Shown here: piece by piece, positions 19,901-27,301 of the stretch
How positions within the stretch are numbered: position 1 is the stretch's first letter
Layout of the letters: the number at the start of each line of letters is the position of its first letter
Assembly (NCBI GenBank): GCA_944392965.1
Contig: CALXYM010000009.1
Location: 1-64,000 of the forward strand
DNA: 64,000 nucleotides
Origin: an uncultured Spirochaetaceae bacterium
Lineage (GTDB): Bacteria; Spirochaetota; Spirochaetia; Sphaerochaetales; Sphaerochaetaceae
Reading direction: 5' to 3'
Program-made: the position numbers and the translations under genes
Notes under the pieces: generated by a model
Database searches by the model: none
What the model was told of the DNA's origin: nothing
What the model saw: only the letters and a program-made list of their open reading frames with translations

Positions 19901-20151
19901 GGATAGTATACCGTCTTAAGATTCTCCACGTCTTTTAAATCTATGAAGAGTGCTTTCGCGCTCTCCTCGGTGGCGGTAATGGCAAATAAACGAGAGCCCC
20001 ACTTCTCATCCATGAGCTTTATTAGCCTCGAGAGTGGGTAGTTCGATATCCCGTCTGCCCTTAAAGGCTCCCTGGGATTCTTTGTAAATGCTTTATAAAC
20101 ACTGCTCTTTCTGATATAATCCGAGCAAATGCCGTCCAGAGTTTTTTCCAC
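16921..20151 (-). CDS. mfd: Transcription-repair coupling factor Mfd
   Basis: This large ATPase (about 1076 residues) removes stalled RNA polymerase from DNA and recruits UvrA. In order it has a degenerate UvrB-like N-terminal module, an RNA-polymerase interaction domain (GDYVVHVNYGIGRF is the Tudor-like start), a RecG-type helicase core with GDVGYGKTELAFRA (Walker A), VDEEQRFGV (DEEQ box) and QLRGRVGRS (motif VI), and the C-terminal TRCF domain. I place the start at the GTG at 20151, not at an in-frame TTG at 20187. A promoter TTGTCA-17-TATATT ends 7 bases before the GTG, and the TTG lies inside its -35 box. The mRNA would be leaderless. It is coupled to trmB downstream. Confidence 0.93.
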   Translation of the reverse strand: MEKTLDGICSDYIRKSSVYKAFTKNPREPLRADGISNYPLSRLIKLMDEKWGSRLFAITATEESAKALFIDLKDVENLKTVYYPSSGKMLYSSGISSGDNDAKKALLEMEGMSRGIIVTSLRAFISPVLSRKMMDDMTLPLSLHDNISPDSIASRLASSGYERVSSCYEEGTYTVRGEIIDVYPFGEDNPVRINTEWDEVSQIRIFDALTQKTVKELSKIGISLLNAASGDSYTTFSSFIRNDDYFVYIGSERLETSYTSLLKEAEARYKDAYRAHQDVKKPSDILLSWDTFISSSRPSLTLYDIKKNDYHHFSVTSSRSYFGNVTYFKDDITALLKEDWDVYVLAPSSVQKDRLDSVLKDFKVNILVKDISSGFVIEDEALLVVLDNEIFGRKKHRAEKLVDTSSSPLESFVDLKEGDYVVHVNYGIGRFVKIDRVKGFYTERDYIKIEYADKEFIYVPIEQANLVQKYIGNDQRIPKLEKLGSSSWSKKKERALKSAEELAKELVRLYAERERTEGFPFNPDNDWQLEFEASFPFSETPDQIKCLDEIKKDMETKKVMDRLVCGDVGYGKTELAFRAAFKAVLSGKQVAFLAPTVILAEQHYNNFRERLGQFPVNAALLTRFVSTKEQRKILSRLKDGEIDVLFGTHKILNKITFKDLGLLIVDEEQRFGVKDKERIKQMKTNIDCLTLSATPIPRTLYMSLLKVRDMSLLTTAPRERLPIETYIEAFNFNRAVDAMRTELRRGGQVFYLHNRIEDLEEVVMEIRREIPEAIVEFAHGQMDSDDLEDVMHRFIYEGVQILVSTTIIENGIDIPNVNTIIIDRAERLGLSQLYQLRGRVGRSDKKAYCYLFYKDRANLNDDALKRLRVMSENTALGSGFKIAMKDMEIRGAGNILGREQSGHLEAVGLDMYMKLLDEEIDRLSGNEDIRREVLLELDYSGFIPDSYISSGVEKFEIYKKIASVKSSEQLESLRAEIEDRFGPIPEDVDNLLCIAEIKILAASLDIYNIKEKNGEIEFELSRVSSIDPGRLVNLIQLSGGKVSLDPKRMNYIKMKSSSVSLKDKALFILEQLRRLE

Positions 20152-20158
20152 TAGGGCA

Positions 20159-20187
20159 AATATAAATAAAAAGGTAGAAAATGACAA
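20159..20187 (-). promoter_or_regulatory. mfd promoter overlapping the suhB-like start codon
   Basis: On the minus strand TTGTCA (20182-20187), 17 bases, TATATT (20159-20164), then 7 bases to the GTG start of mfd. The -35 box covers the start codon of the divergent gene at 20181, so the two genes compete for the same DNA. Confidence 0.6.
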
Positions 20188-20993
20188 TAAATACTTTAGA
20201 TATCGAGAAACTTGAAGAGCTTTACTCCTTTCTTATCGACATGAGCCGTTATGCAAGGGACAAGCAGAAGAACATAAAAAGGGAGTTTAAGAGTGATGGT
20301 TCGGTACTCACAGAGACCGACGTCCATATCTCAAGGGAGATATCTAAGAAGATAAGAAAGCTCTTTCCGGATGTGAACGTGATAAGCGAGGAGGAAGAGA
20401 GTGTTTTCTTTAAGGACAAGGAATATACTTTCATCCTCGATCCCATCGACGGGACGGATGTGTATTCGCAGGGAATGCCGAGCTATGCTACAGCCCTTGG
20501 TATCCTCGACAGGGATAGAAATCCAGTCGGGGCTATGATCGCTGCCCCACGTTTCGGGATCGGAGAGGAGGAACTGCGAATAAAGCTCTTCCCCGGTGGT
20601 AAATGTTATATCAACTCAGAAGAACTCATAAGAGAGCCAAAAAGCGAGGAGATAAACCAGATAATGATGACGAGCCATGGAATATCCAAATATGACTTCT
20701 CTGCATTTGAAGGGAAGATAAGAGTTGTAGGCTCTTCCATACTTCACATCCTCTCCCCTGTCATCTTTCCCCAGATCGATGCGTCGATTACACAGGCATG
20801 CTATGCATGGGATCTAGCCGCAAGCCATGCCGTACTCAGACATTATGGGATGGACCTCTTCTATAATGACGGGACAAGACTCACATATACGGATGAGATG
20901 CTGATTGAAAGGAAAAAGTGCAGAAGTACAACCTATGCCGCAGAGGAAGAGAAAGCAAAACGCCTGATGAGACTCATTCCGTTCATGCCGTAG
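20181..20993 (+). CDS. Inositol monophosphatase family phosphatase
   Basis: The 270-residue protein has the three metal-binding motifs of the inositol monophosphatase/FBPase superfamily: ISEEEES near residue 70, FILDPIDGTDVYSQG near 90 (the D-P-x-D-G-T signature), and YAWDLAASHAVLRHYG near 213 (W-D-x-A-A). Members hydrolyse inositol-1-phosphate, PAP or sugar phosphates with Mg2+. Which of these applies here is not shown by sequence (SuhB, CysQ and others are alternatives). It diverges from mfd with overlapping promoters and converges on the ACT-domain gene with an 11-base tail overlap. Confidence 0.88.
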   Translation: MTINTLDIEKLEELYSFLIDMSRYARDKQKNIKREFKSDGSVLTETDVHISREISKKIRKLFPDVNVISEEEESVFFKDKEYTFILDPIDGTDVYSQGMPSYATALGILDRDRNPVGAMIAAPRFGIGEEELRIKLFPGGKCYINSEELIREPKSEEINQIMMTSHGISKYDFSAFEGKIRVVGSSILHILSPVIFPQIDASITQACYAWDLAASHAVLRHYGMDLFYNDGTRLTYTDEMLIERKKCRSTTYAAEEEKAKRLMRLIPFMP

Positions 20994-21648
20994 TATCTTC
21001 CAAAAATGTCTGAAGCACCTCGTAAGCCTTCATGCTCTCTGCACGCTCAATTACGAATGTAAGCACATTCATCGTGCTGAGTATCTCTATGACGTTTATA
21101 TTCTCAAGAGCAAGTTTTCTTACTGCAAGATATACAAGTCCCGGAGTCTCTACGAAGTTCCCGGAAAAGGCGATGTTTATAGCAACAAGATCACTGAATT
21201 CATTCAGAACGCTCTCTTCCTTCACCAGTTCCTTCAATACCCCCGCGTACTTATCGCTTACGGATATGCTCATCTCAAAAGTCCCTAAGCTCACATTCAA
21301 GAAATCACCCTTCTCAAGCTGTACTTTCTCATAGAGAAGGTTCAGTATCCTGATGGAGTTCTCATTTCTCAAGAGATTCACATCATAGATGTTCGTCTTC
21401 ATGCTCAACTCATACCGCATCTTCATTTTAGGCCTCTTCTGAACCTCTTCACGGAGCTCCTCAGCATGACGACGCAGGGCCATGACGACAGCAGGAGGAT
21501 TCACGCTCTTTCCAAGGCGCTCCTCCACACGGGGTCTTATCTCATTCGCAAGATTCGAATAGCTCACAATATCCCGGATGAGCATCTCCGAGAGAAACGG
21601 ACTCTTCGCTATTATATCCTTTACTTCCTGACTGACGGTTCCTGACAT
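20983..21648 (-). CDS. ACT-domain protein, possible regulatory protein
   Basis: A protein of 221 residues. The N-terminal third is a helical, winged-helix-like segment (SPFLSEMLIRDIVSYSNLA, then VVMALRRHAEEL), and the C-terminal part (about residues 120-215) looks like an ACT domain, ending with ETPGLVYLAVRKLALENINV followed by the amphipathic strand and helix found in aspartate kinases. ACT domains usually sense amino acids. The ligand is unknown and there is no catalytic domain. The start at 21648 follows GAGGTG; an earlier in-frame TTG was not used. A perfect 24-base palindrome lies just upstream and could be its operator. Family identity is recognised from pattern only. Confidence 0.65.
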   Translation of the reverse strand: MSGTVSQEVKDIIAKSPFLSEMLIRDIVSYSNLANEIRPRVEERLGKSVNPPAVVMALRRHAEELREEVQKRPKMKMRYELSMKTNIYDVNLLRNENSIRILNLLYEKVQLEKGDFLNVSLGTFEMSISVSDKYAGVLKELVKEESVLNEFSDLVAINIAFSGNFVETPGLVYLAVRKLALENINVIEILSTMNVLTFVIERAESMKAYEVLQTFLEDTTA

Positions 21649-21660
21649 TATACACCTCAA

Positions 21661-21684
21661 AAACTGTTAAAATAATAACAGTTT
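21661..21684. promoter_or_regulatory. Perfect palindrome AAACTGTTA-N6-TAACAGTTT
   Basis: Nine-base arms at 21661-21669 and 21676-21684 are exact inverted repeats around AAATAA. The site lies 12 bases upstream of the ACT-domain gene start and upstream of the divergent gene at 21745, where a dimeric regulator would act on both. The half-site AACTGTTA/TAACAGTT recurs in spacers near 7791, 30068, 30280 and 38455. Confidence 0.5.
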
Positions 21685-21709
21685 GTTAAATTAGTGTCAA
21701 AACATTTTA

Positions 21710-21738
21710 TTGCGTTACATTCTGTATCATATTAAAAT
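21710..21738 (+). promoter_or_regulatory. Promoter of the gene at 21745
   Basis: TTGCGT (21710-21715), 17 bases, TAAAAT (21733-21738), followed after 6 bases by the ATG. No Shine-Dalgarno; predicted leaderless. Confidence 0.55.
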
Positions 21739-21744
21739 ATAACT

Positions 21745-22926
21745 ATGTTAGAAGATGGCATATTTCGTCTTTACAAGCAGGGAAGTCCTTTCCTCATAAG
21801 CGCCGATGATAAGGATGTACTGTATCTGAGGAAGGCTGTAGCCCATTCGGACCTCTGTGTTCTGAGGCATCAGACAAAGAAGTCAGTTGATTTTCTCATT
21901 TCAAAGCTTATCCATAAGACACGCGGTTCTTATGAAAATGCGATGAAAGAGATAAAAAGTTATGTAAAGGGTGTCCTTGATGGGAAGGAGGACATGAAAA
22001 AACACATGTCGATACTCTCCTATCTAGCCAGATGCCATGAAGCATGTGAGAATCCGTATCTCAGGACGATGCTTCTCTCACTGCACACACATATCGGAGG
22101 ACTGTATCACGAACATTTGTATATGGATGCGGTTCTTCTGGAACTCTCATCTGTATTCTATGCCAGAGTAAAGGATGAGAAAGTTTTCAAAGATGATTTT
22201 GATGAAATAAGAGCAGAGATCCTGTGCTCAGTAAATGAACTTACAGAAACACTCAGAAGGGAGATGGCAGGACGGGAGCACACTCCAATACACCCGAATA
22301 CGGAGTTTCTCAGGTTCTACGGGCCGAAGAAGGAAGATTTGAAGGCTATGGAGGAAGGAAGGGAAAAGCACAGGATAAAAGATTGCAAAGAGAAGGCCAT
22401 GCTTCAGAAAGAGAAGGAGAAGAGGCTGGAACGCTGTCTACGCGTACATGTCCATGATCTCAGAGGGGAAATTGAGACTCTTTACAGGATGCTGAATGCT
22501 CTTGATGATAGAGAAAGAAGGGAATATCACCACCTTCTATATGAGGAGATCAAGGAACAGCTCAAAGGATGTGACAAGAGATATGAGAAACCATTTATAG
22601 AGATAGAATATCACCTAGAGAAGGTAAAGAGCGGAAAGGCCTCGAAAAGAAGCCTCCATCTGAAAACAATACCGATTTTGAGGACAGCATCAAAAAGAGG
22701 TCGTGATGAGCTAAGACAGGCAAAACTCATCTCTCCTCTTTTGATGAGGATTCTCGACGGAGATGTCAGGAAGGATGATATCAGATTTCTCTTCGACATC
22801 GCTTCAGATGAAAGAGCGAGAGCTGAATTAATTCTGAAAAGAGAGAACAGGAGAATCTCCTTGATCAGGCAATCAGGGTCATGTCTCCCGGCTTTATCCA
22901 GCCCTTCTTCCTCATCATCTCGCTGA
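21745..22926 (+). CDS. Charged helical protein of unknown function
   Basis: A 393-residue protein I do not recognise. It has no signal peptide or membrane segment. It is almost all alpha-helical and highly charged: His/Cys-containing helices in residues 40-140, a Lys/Glu-rich coiled-coil stretch around 195-235, and basic repeats towards the end. The last 15-20 residues (ending in a Ser-rich tail) are encoded within the 3' end of the convergent membrane gene, a 62-base overlap. That suggests the reading frame has drifted past its original stop. It has its own leaderless-type promoter. Codon use looks like that of its neighbours. Confidence 0.7.
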   Translation: MLEDGIFRLYKQGSPFLISADDKDVLYLRKAVAHSDLCVLRHQTKKSVDFLISKLIHKTRGSYENAMKEIKSYVKGVLDGKEDMKKHMSILSYLARCHEACENPYLRTMLLSLHTHIGGLYHEHLYMDAVLLELSSVFYARVKDEKVFKDDFDEIRAEILCSVNELTETLRREMAGREHTPIHPNTEFLRFYGPKKEDLKAMEEGREKHRIKDCKEKAMLQKEKEKRLERCLRVHVHDLRGEIETLYRMLNALDDRERREYHHLLYEEIKEQLKGCDKRYEKPFIEIEYHLEKVKSGKASKRSLHLKTIPILRTASKRGRDELRQAKLISPLLMRILDGDVRKDDIRFLFDIASDERARAELILKRENRRISLIRQSGSCLPALSSPSSSSSR

Positions 22927-23887
22927 ATACAAAAGACAGAATAGCGGGCAGTATGAAATGAACAAGGAGAATCGCCGGGATGCAGCTGCTACCCATGACG
23001 GCAACGGCGTTAAACTGACCGACAAGTCCACTTGTACCCATTCCTGCACCACTGGAATTGTTTTCAAGATGGAAAACACATGTACTTATGGGACCCGTGA
23101 TAGCACTTGCCAGTGTTGGTGGAATCCATATTTTCCAGTTTCTCCAGATGTTCGGGATCTGCAGCATGCTCGTACCAAGCCCCTGCCCTATGAGACCACC
23201 TATCCTGTTCTCCCTGTAAGAGGAGACTGCAAATCCTACCATCTGTGCGGCACAGCCAGCACATGCGGCTCCTGCTGCAAGCCCACTCAGACCTAGGGAG
23301 ATACAGATGGCAGCACTGGAGATCGGCAGTGTCAGGACCATTCCTACAACAACGGAGACGAGGATTCCCATGAAGAAGGGATAGAGCATCGTAAGACTGT
23401 TGATGAAAGCTCCGATCGCATTCATAAGTGCACTTACCACAGGAGATATGAACTCTCCGACAAGGCCTCCGACCAGTATAGTAATTATTGGAACAAGGAT
23501 GATATCGACCTTAGTTTTACCGGAGATCGCCTTTCCCGCAAGAGCACCGGAGAGTGCCGCGATGCATGCACCAAGAGGTTCGCCAAGAGCGAGGGACACG
23601 GAACCGTTTAAAAAAGTTATGGTACGAGCCCCTATCGCTCCTGCCGCGGCAGATGAGAAGAGAGCCAGATTCGGAGCTTTTATGCTCATTGCGACTCCTA
23701 TACCAATCGCCGGTCCTGTCATATATTCCGCAATCTGTCCAAAACGAACAAGGATATCAAGACCGGTATAAGTTCCGATCTGCAAGATAATCAGCCCGAT
23801 TATGAGCGATGAGAAAAGGCCCTGGGCCATCCCGTTAAGCACGACAACGACAAAAGAGCCCATGCCGTGGTTCTTCTTCTCTTCCAT
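22865..23887 (-). CDS. PfoR/PTS_EIIC_2-like membrane protein
   Basis: A 340-residue protein with about nine or ten hydrophobic segments rich in Gly, Ala and Ile. The pattern (GLFSSLIIGLIILQIGTYTG at the start, GPAIGIGVAMSIKAPNLALF, IGGLIGQGLGTSMLQIPNIW, and a late GAGMGTSGLVGQF) matches the PTS_EIIC_2 family, COG3641, related to Clostridium PfoR. Members are membrane-embedded permease-like proteins without the phosphorylation domains of a PTS; their substrate is not established. The start at 23887 (MEEKKNHG) has GGAG 7 bases upstream; a longer frame reaching 24163 would run into nrdR and lacks signals. Its 3' end overlaps the convergent gene at 22926. Confidence 0.82.
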   Translation of the reverse strand: MEEKKNHGMGSFVVVVLNGMAQGLFSSLIIGLIILQIGTYTGLDILVRFGQIAEYMTGPAIGIGVAMSIKAPNLALFSSAAAGAIGARTITFLNGSVSLALGEPLGACIAALSGALAGKAISGKTKVDIILVPIITILVGGLVGEFISPVVSALMNAIGAFINSLTMLYPFFMGILVSVVVGMVLTLPISSAAICISLGLSGLAAGAACAGCAAQMVGFAVSSYRENRIGGLIGQGLGTSMLQIPNIWRNWKIWIPPTLASAITGPISTCVFHLENNSSGAGMGTSGLVGQFNAVAVMGSSCIPAILLVHFILPAILSFVFSEMMRKKGWIKPGDMTLIA

Positions 23888-24012
23888 GATAAAACTCCAG
23901 TTGATGTAAGGGAATTCAGGATGACAGACACCGGGGGAAAAGCATCTAACCACCGGAGGCCTCCATAGAATGTTTGCATTGATGATATTGACTTTAACCG
24001 TTCTCGTCAATA

Positions 24013-24040
24013 TTGCAAATTCAATTAAAAAGTATAAAAT
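24013..24040 (+). promoter_or_regulatory. nrdR promoter
   Basis: TTGCAA (24013-24018), 16 bases, TAAAAT (24035-24040), then 7 bases to the ATG of nrdR. Predicted leaderless, as no ribosome site precedes the ATG. Confidence 0.55.
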
Positions 24041-24047
24041 TGTTAAT

Positions 24048-24521
24048 ATGAAATGTCCTCGTTGTGGGTGTCTTTTAGACAAGGTTATAGAATCCCGTCC
24101 GGGAAAAGACGGGATGAGCATCAGACGCAGAAGGGAATGCACCTCCTGTGGATGCAGGTTCACCAGTTATGAACGCGTGGAGCTAAAACCGATAATCGTC
24201 GTAAAAAAGAACGGCAAGCATCAGAGCTTCGACATAAACAAGGTTGAACATGGAATAAGGGTCTGTACAGACAAGATAAACATAGATCCCGATGCATTGC
24301 AGAGGACTCTCATCAACATTGAGAACAGGATCACGGATCTCGCAGGAGCGAAGAGAACCGTCACCAGTGCCATGATCGGAGAAGAGACACTTAAAGAGCT
24401 TTATAAGCTCAATCCCGTGGCATATGTACGTTTTGCAGCCGTATACAGGGCGTTTGATGACGTGGGTCAGTTCATCAGTGAGATAGAGAAGATTGCAAAA
24501 GAAAGCAAGGATGAATCATAA
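24048..24521 (+). CDS. nrdR: Transcriptional repressor NrdR
   Basis: The 157-residue protein is a full-length NrdR: a zinc ribbon with Cys3, Cys6, Cys31 and Cys34 (MKCPRCG and CTSCG), a basic linker, then an ATP-cone domain (VVKKNGKHQSFDINKVEHGI, around 50-70, through residue 140). It senses dATP/ATP and represses ribonucleotide reductase genes by binding paired NrdR boxes. A longer frame starting at 23970 is rejected because the zinc ribbon must be N-terminal and the promoter ends just before 24048. No nrd gene lies in the window, so its targets are elsewhere. Confidence 0.95.
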   Translation: MKCPRCGCLLDKVIESRPGKDGMSIRRRRECTSCGCRFTSYERVELKPIIVVKKNGKHQSFDINKVEHGIRVCTDKINIDPDALQRTLINIENRITDLAGAKRTVTSAMIGEETLKELYKLNPVAYVRFAAVYRAFDDVGQFISEIEKIAKESKDES

Positions 24522-24552
24522 AAAAGAGGGAGGCATGCACTTTGCCCCCCTC
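24519..24552 (-). terminator. Terminator of the adenine deaminase gene
   Basis: On the minus strand GAGGGGGGC (24544-24552) pairs with GCCTCCCTC (24526-24534) with one mismatch and is followed by a run of six T (24520-24525, flanking base included). It starts just after the deaminase stop and overlaps the nrdR stop; the hairpin could serve nrdR too but lacks a U-tract on that side. Confidence 0.8.
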
Positions 24553-24556
24553 AGAA

Positions 24557-26293
24557 TCAGAGACTGTTATCCACGAAAGAGAACGATCGTACATCGAACA
24601 GACCGGAATCTGTCAATTTATAGGACGGGATTACAGGAAGAGCCATGAAACAGAGTGTCATGAATGGATCAATCGATGGATTTACTCCCAGCTGCTTAAG
24701 TGCTTTATCATGCATCTGATCAAGACAGGAAGTCACCTCCTCTAAGGAGAGATCCGTCATAAGTCCCGCGATCTCCAGCCGATGCGTCCCTATTTCACAT
24801 CCATCCTTGAACATCGTTATTCCACCACCGATTTCGATGAGTTTTTTCACAGCTAGAACCATGTCAGAATCATTATCCCCGACCACAATTATGTTATGAG
24901 AATCATGAGCTATTGAAGTGGCAACAGCACCATGACGCATGCCATAACCACGAATCAATGCGGTAGCATGGTGACCTGTTCCATGATGACGCTCGATAAC
25001 CGCGAGTTTCAGGATATCCACATCCGGCTCATGGATCCACTCACCATCCTTATCGATTTTCACACTCGCCTCTCCGGCTCCTGTCACGACACCACCTGGA
25101 ATTATATCTATGACCCTTGCCCTGTTTCCTTTCAATCTGAGTGAGAGTGCCGAGGCCGAAAAATCCTTCACATCCATCCGGCCTGAGACGTTCTGGGCAG
25201 GGACCTGTCTTGCCTTTTCAAGTATCATGCCGTTTTGGGCGACAAGTTTTCCAGAGAGGAACACATCTTCAGCTTTTATACCATCCTTTATTGAGGAGGT
25301 AAGGAAGAAGTCCGCCCTCTTGCCAGGGGCTATCGCTCCCCGGTCTCTGAGACGGTAACAGGTAGCGGCATTGAGCGTCGCCATCGATATTGCAACGACG
25401 GGATCTAGACCGTTTTTTATTGCAAGGGAAACCCCGTAGCTCACATGTCCCTCCCTTGTAATAGACTGTGGTTGCCTGTCATCGGTACAGAAGAGGAAAC
25501 GCGAGAAATTCTTCCCTGTGACCGCAGGAAGCAGCTGTACGACGTTCTGACATGCCGTCCCCTGCCTAAGCATTACATACATGCCCTTCCTTATCTTGTC
25601 CTGCGCCTCTTCCGGAGTCTCACACTCATGATCTGTTTCGATCGATGCAACGACATAGCTGTCAAGTGCAGACCCTTTGATGGATGGTGCATGACCGTCA
25701 ATAATCTTATCCCTCTTATATGCCTCCTCTAGTTTTTCCAGAACAGTATTATCTGCTCCGCTTACACCGGGGTAATTCATCATCTCTCCCAGCCCTAGCA
25801 CACGAGGATTGTCGATATACTTTCTGACCTCCTCTGCAGTCAGTACTGCTCCTGAATGTTCAAAAGGAGTAGCAGGAACGCAGGAAGGAAACATGAGATA
25901 GACCGAAAGAGGGATATCCTCAGAGGCTCTGAGCATGTATTCCATACCATCTAACCCGGTAACATTGCAAATCTCATGAGGATCGGCAATCACACATCCC
26001 GTTCCAGAAGGAACTACAGCATCTGAGAACGCCGCAGGTGAGAGATGTGAAGATTCTATGTGGCAGTGTGCATCTATCAAGGAAGGAACAAGATACCTTC
26101 CTCCGGCATCAAACTCTTCAAGAGCTTTCCTTCCTCCATCAAATCCGACTATGTATCCATCCTTTACAAACACATCTGAAGTGAATACATCCCTGTTATA
26201 AACATCTATGACTTTCGCATTGGTAATCTTTAGGTCAGCCACTTCCCTGGATGCGGCCACATCTATGAGATTCTTTACTTTTTCAATATCCAT
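24557..26293 (-). CDS. ade: Adenine deaminase
   Basis: The 578-residue amidohydrolase converts adenine to hypoxanthine and ammonia in purine salvage. It shows the metal-binding motif LIDAHCHIESSHLSP near residue 72, VIADPHEICNVTG near 120, GHAPSIKG and the second-domain FCTDDRQP near 285. The C-terminal adenine-deaminase domain follows (SIAHDSHNIIVVGDND near 460). Length is normal. A strong ribosome site (GGAGGAGG) precedes the ATG and a perfect TATAAT is at 26315-26320 on the minus strand. The LysR gene lies just upstream on the same strand, 61 bases away. No purine riboswitch could be made out in this short leader. Confidence 0.95.
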   Translation of the reverse strand: MDIEKVKNLIDVAASREVADLKITNAKVIDVYNRDVFTSDVFVKDGYIVGFDGGRKALEEFDAGGRYLVPSLIDAHCHIESSHLSPAAFSDAVVPSGTGCVIADPHEICNVTGLDGMEYMLRASEDIPLSVYLMFPSCVPATPFEHSGAVLTAEEVRKYIDNPRVLGLGEMMNYPGVSGADNTVLEKLEEAYKRDKIIDGHAPSIKGSALDSYVVASIETDHECETPEEAQDKIRKGMYVMLRQGTACQNVVQLLPAVTGKNFSRFLFCTDDRQPQSITREGHVSYGVSLAIKNGLDPVVAISMATLNAATCYRLRDRGAIAPGKRADFFLTSSIKDGIKAEDVFLSGKLVAQNGMILEKARQVPAQNVSGRMDVKDFSASALSLRLKGNRARVIDIIPGGVVTGAGEASVKIDKDGEWIHEPDVDILKLAVIERHHGTGHHATALIRGYGMRHGAVATSIAHDSHNIIVVGDNDSDMVLAVKKLIEIGGGITMFKDGCEIGTHRLEIAGLMTDLSLEEVTSCLDQMHDKALKQLGVNPSIDPFMTLCFMALPVIPSYKLTDSGLFDVRSFSFVDNSL

Positions 26294-26354
26294 ATCAAAT
26301 CTCCTCCTCCCTCCATTATAATTTAAATATTTTATTTATGGAGTTTTCTTTTCT

Positions 26355-27221
26355 CTAAAGATTCCCAAGCTCCTTTATAGATGAAAGAAAAGCATGGAAA
26401 GGAGGAGACTTATAATACCCCTCGAGATAGGAACAGTATATTTCCCTTTTAGGAATTTCATCCTTTATTCTTATTATCTTCACATTGAAATTCCCCAGTC
26501 CTTCCGTAAGAGGAACAACCGCTATGCCGAAACCATGGGCGACAAATGCTGAGATGACATCATCTTCAAGTATTTCATACTTTACCTTAACCCTCAGATC
26601 CAGAGCCTTAAAAATACCATCTATTGCATCATGCAGTCCACTCTCTTTGGAAAAATATACATACTCATATCCACTCGTCTCAAATAAGCTGATCTCATCA
26701 TACATTGCCAGAGGATGATCGGTGGGAACAATCAGAACAAAATCCTCTTCTTTTATCCGCATGCTATGAATTCCCTCTTTTTTTGGAAGGGAAGAGAAGA
26801 TCAGGTCCACCTGCCTTTTCTCAAGCATCGTCACAAGTTGATCCGTAGTTCCAGAGAAGAAGGAAAATGAAAGCCCCCTATTATCATAGTGACGGATTAA
26901 AGACGGAATGAAATCCAGTCCGAGAGTCCTCAGATGCCCGATTCTGATCAGATCAAAGCCATCCCTTACCGCCTTGATGGAGTCAATTCCTGAATCAAGC
27001 ACGGAAAGGCTTATCTCAACACTTGATAGAAATATCCTTCCGTATTCGGTAAGTTCATTATGCCTTCCAATCTTTTCAAATAAGACGATTCCTAGTTCCT
27101 CTTCAAGACTCTTTATAGCCAGAGTCAGACTTGGCTGTGTTATGGAAAGTATTTTCGCAGCAAGTGAATAATTTCCTACTTTTGCAAGTGTTACAAAATA
27201 TCGCAGGTGATATAGATTCAT
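26355..27221 (-). CDS. LysR-family transcriptional regulator
   Basis: A 288-residue regulator with the N-terminal winged helix-turn-helix (MNLYHLRYFVTLAKVGNYSL through ITQPSLTLAIKSLEEELGI, residues 1-46) and a periplasmic-binding-like effector domain from about residue 88. It diverges from the YczE-like membrane gene with an 80-base spacer, the classic LysR arrangement, so it probably controls that gene. The adenine deaminase downstream on the same strand is another candidate. Shine-Dalgarno AGGTG precedes the ATG. The ligand is unknown. Confidence 0.92.
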   Translation of the reverse strand: MNLYHLRYFVTLAKVGNYSLAAKILSITQPSLTLAIKSLEEELGIVLFEKIGRHNELTEYGRIFLSSVEISLSVLDSGIDSIKAVRDGFDLIRIGHLRTLGLDFIPSLIRHYDNRGLSFSFFSGTTDQLVTMLEKRQVDLIFSSLPKKEGIHSMRIKEEDFVLIVPTDHPLAMYDEISLFETSGYEYVYFSKESGLHDAIDGIFKALDLRVKVKYEILEDDVISAFVAHGFGIAVVPLTEGLGNFNVKIIRIKDEIPKREIYCSYLEGYYKSPPFHAFLSSIKELGNL

Positions 27222-27301
27222 AGTTTACACCTATAGTTTTATAAATATTATTAATTTGTTTCAAACTACACAACTGATTATAATCTCCTCGGAGAAAAAA
27301 A

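Noticed and set aside
20152-20187. Mfd start at an in-frame TTG
   Set aside because: The TTG is part of a well-spaced -35 box and would not be transcribed; the GTG at 20151 suits the promoter.
23970-24047. Longer NrdR start
   Set aside because: NrdR must begin with its zinc ribbon; the upstream codons cover the promoter and give a hydrophobic peptide not seen in the family.
23888-24163. N-terminal extension of the PfoR-like protein
   Set aside because: The extension runs antisense through the nrdR promoter and start; the methionine at 23887 has a good ribosome site and starts the family-like sequence.
26294-26354. Purine riboswitch ahead of adenine deaminase
   Set aside because: The gap is only 61 bases, AT-rich, and contains a promoter and ribosome site; there is no room for the three-way junction and no conserved loop sequence.
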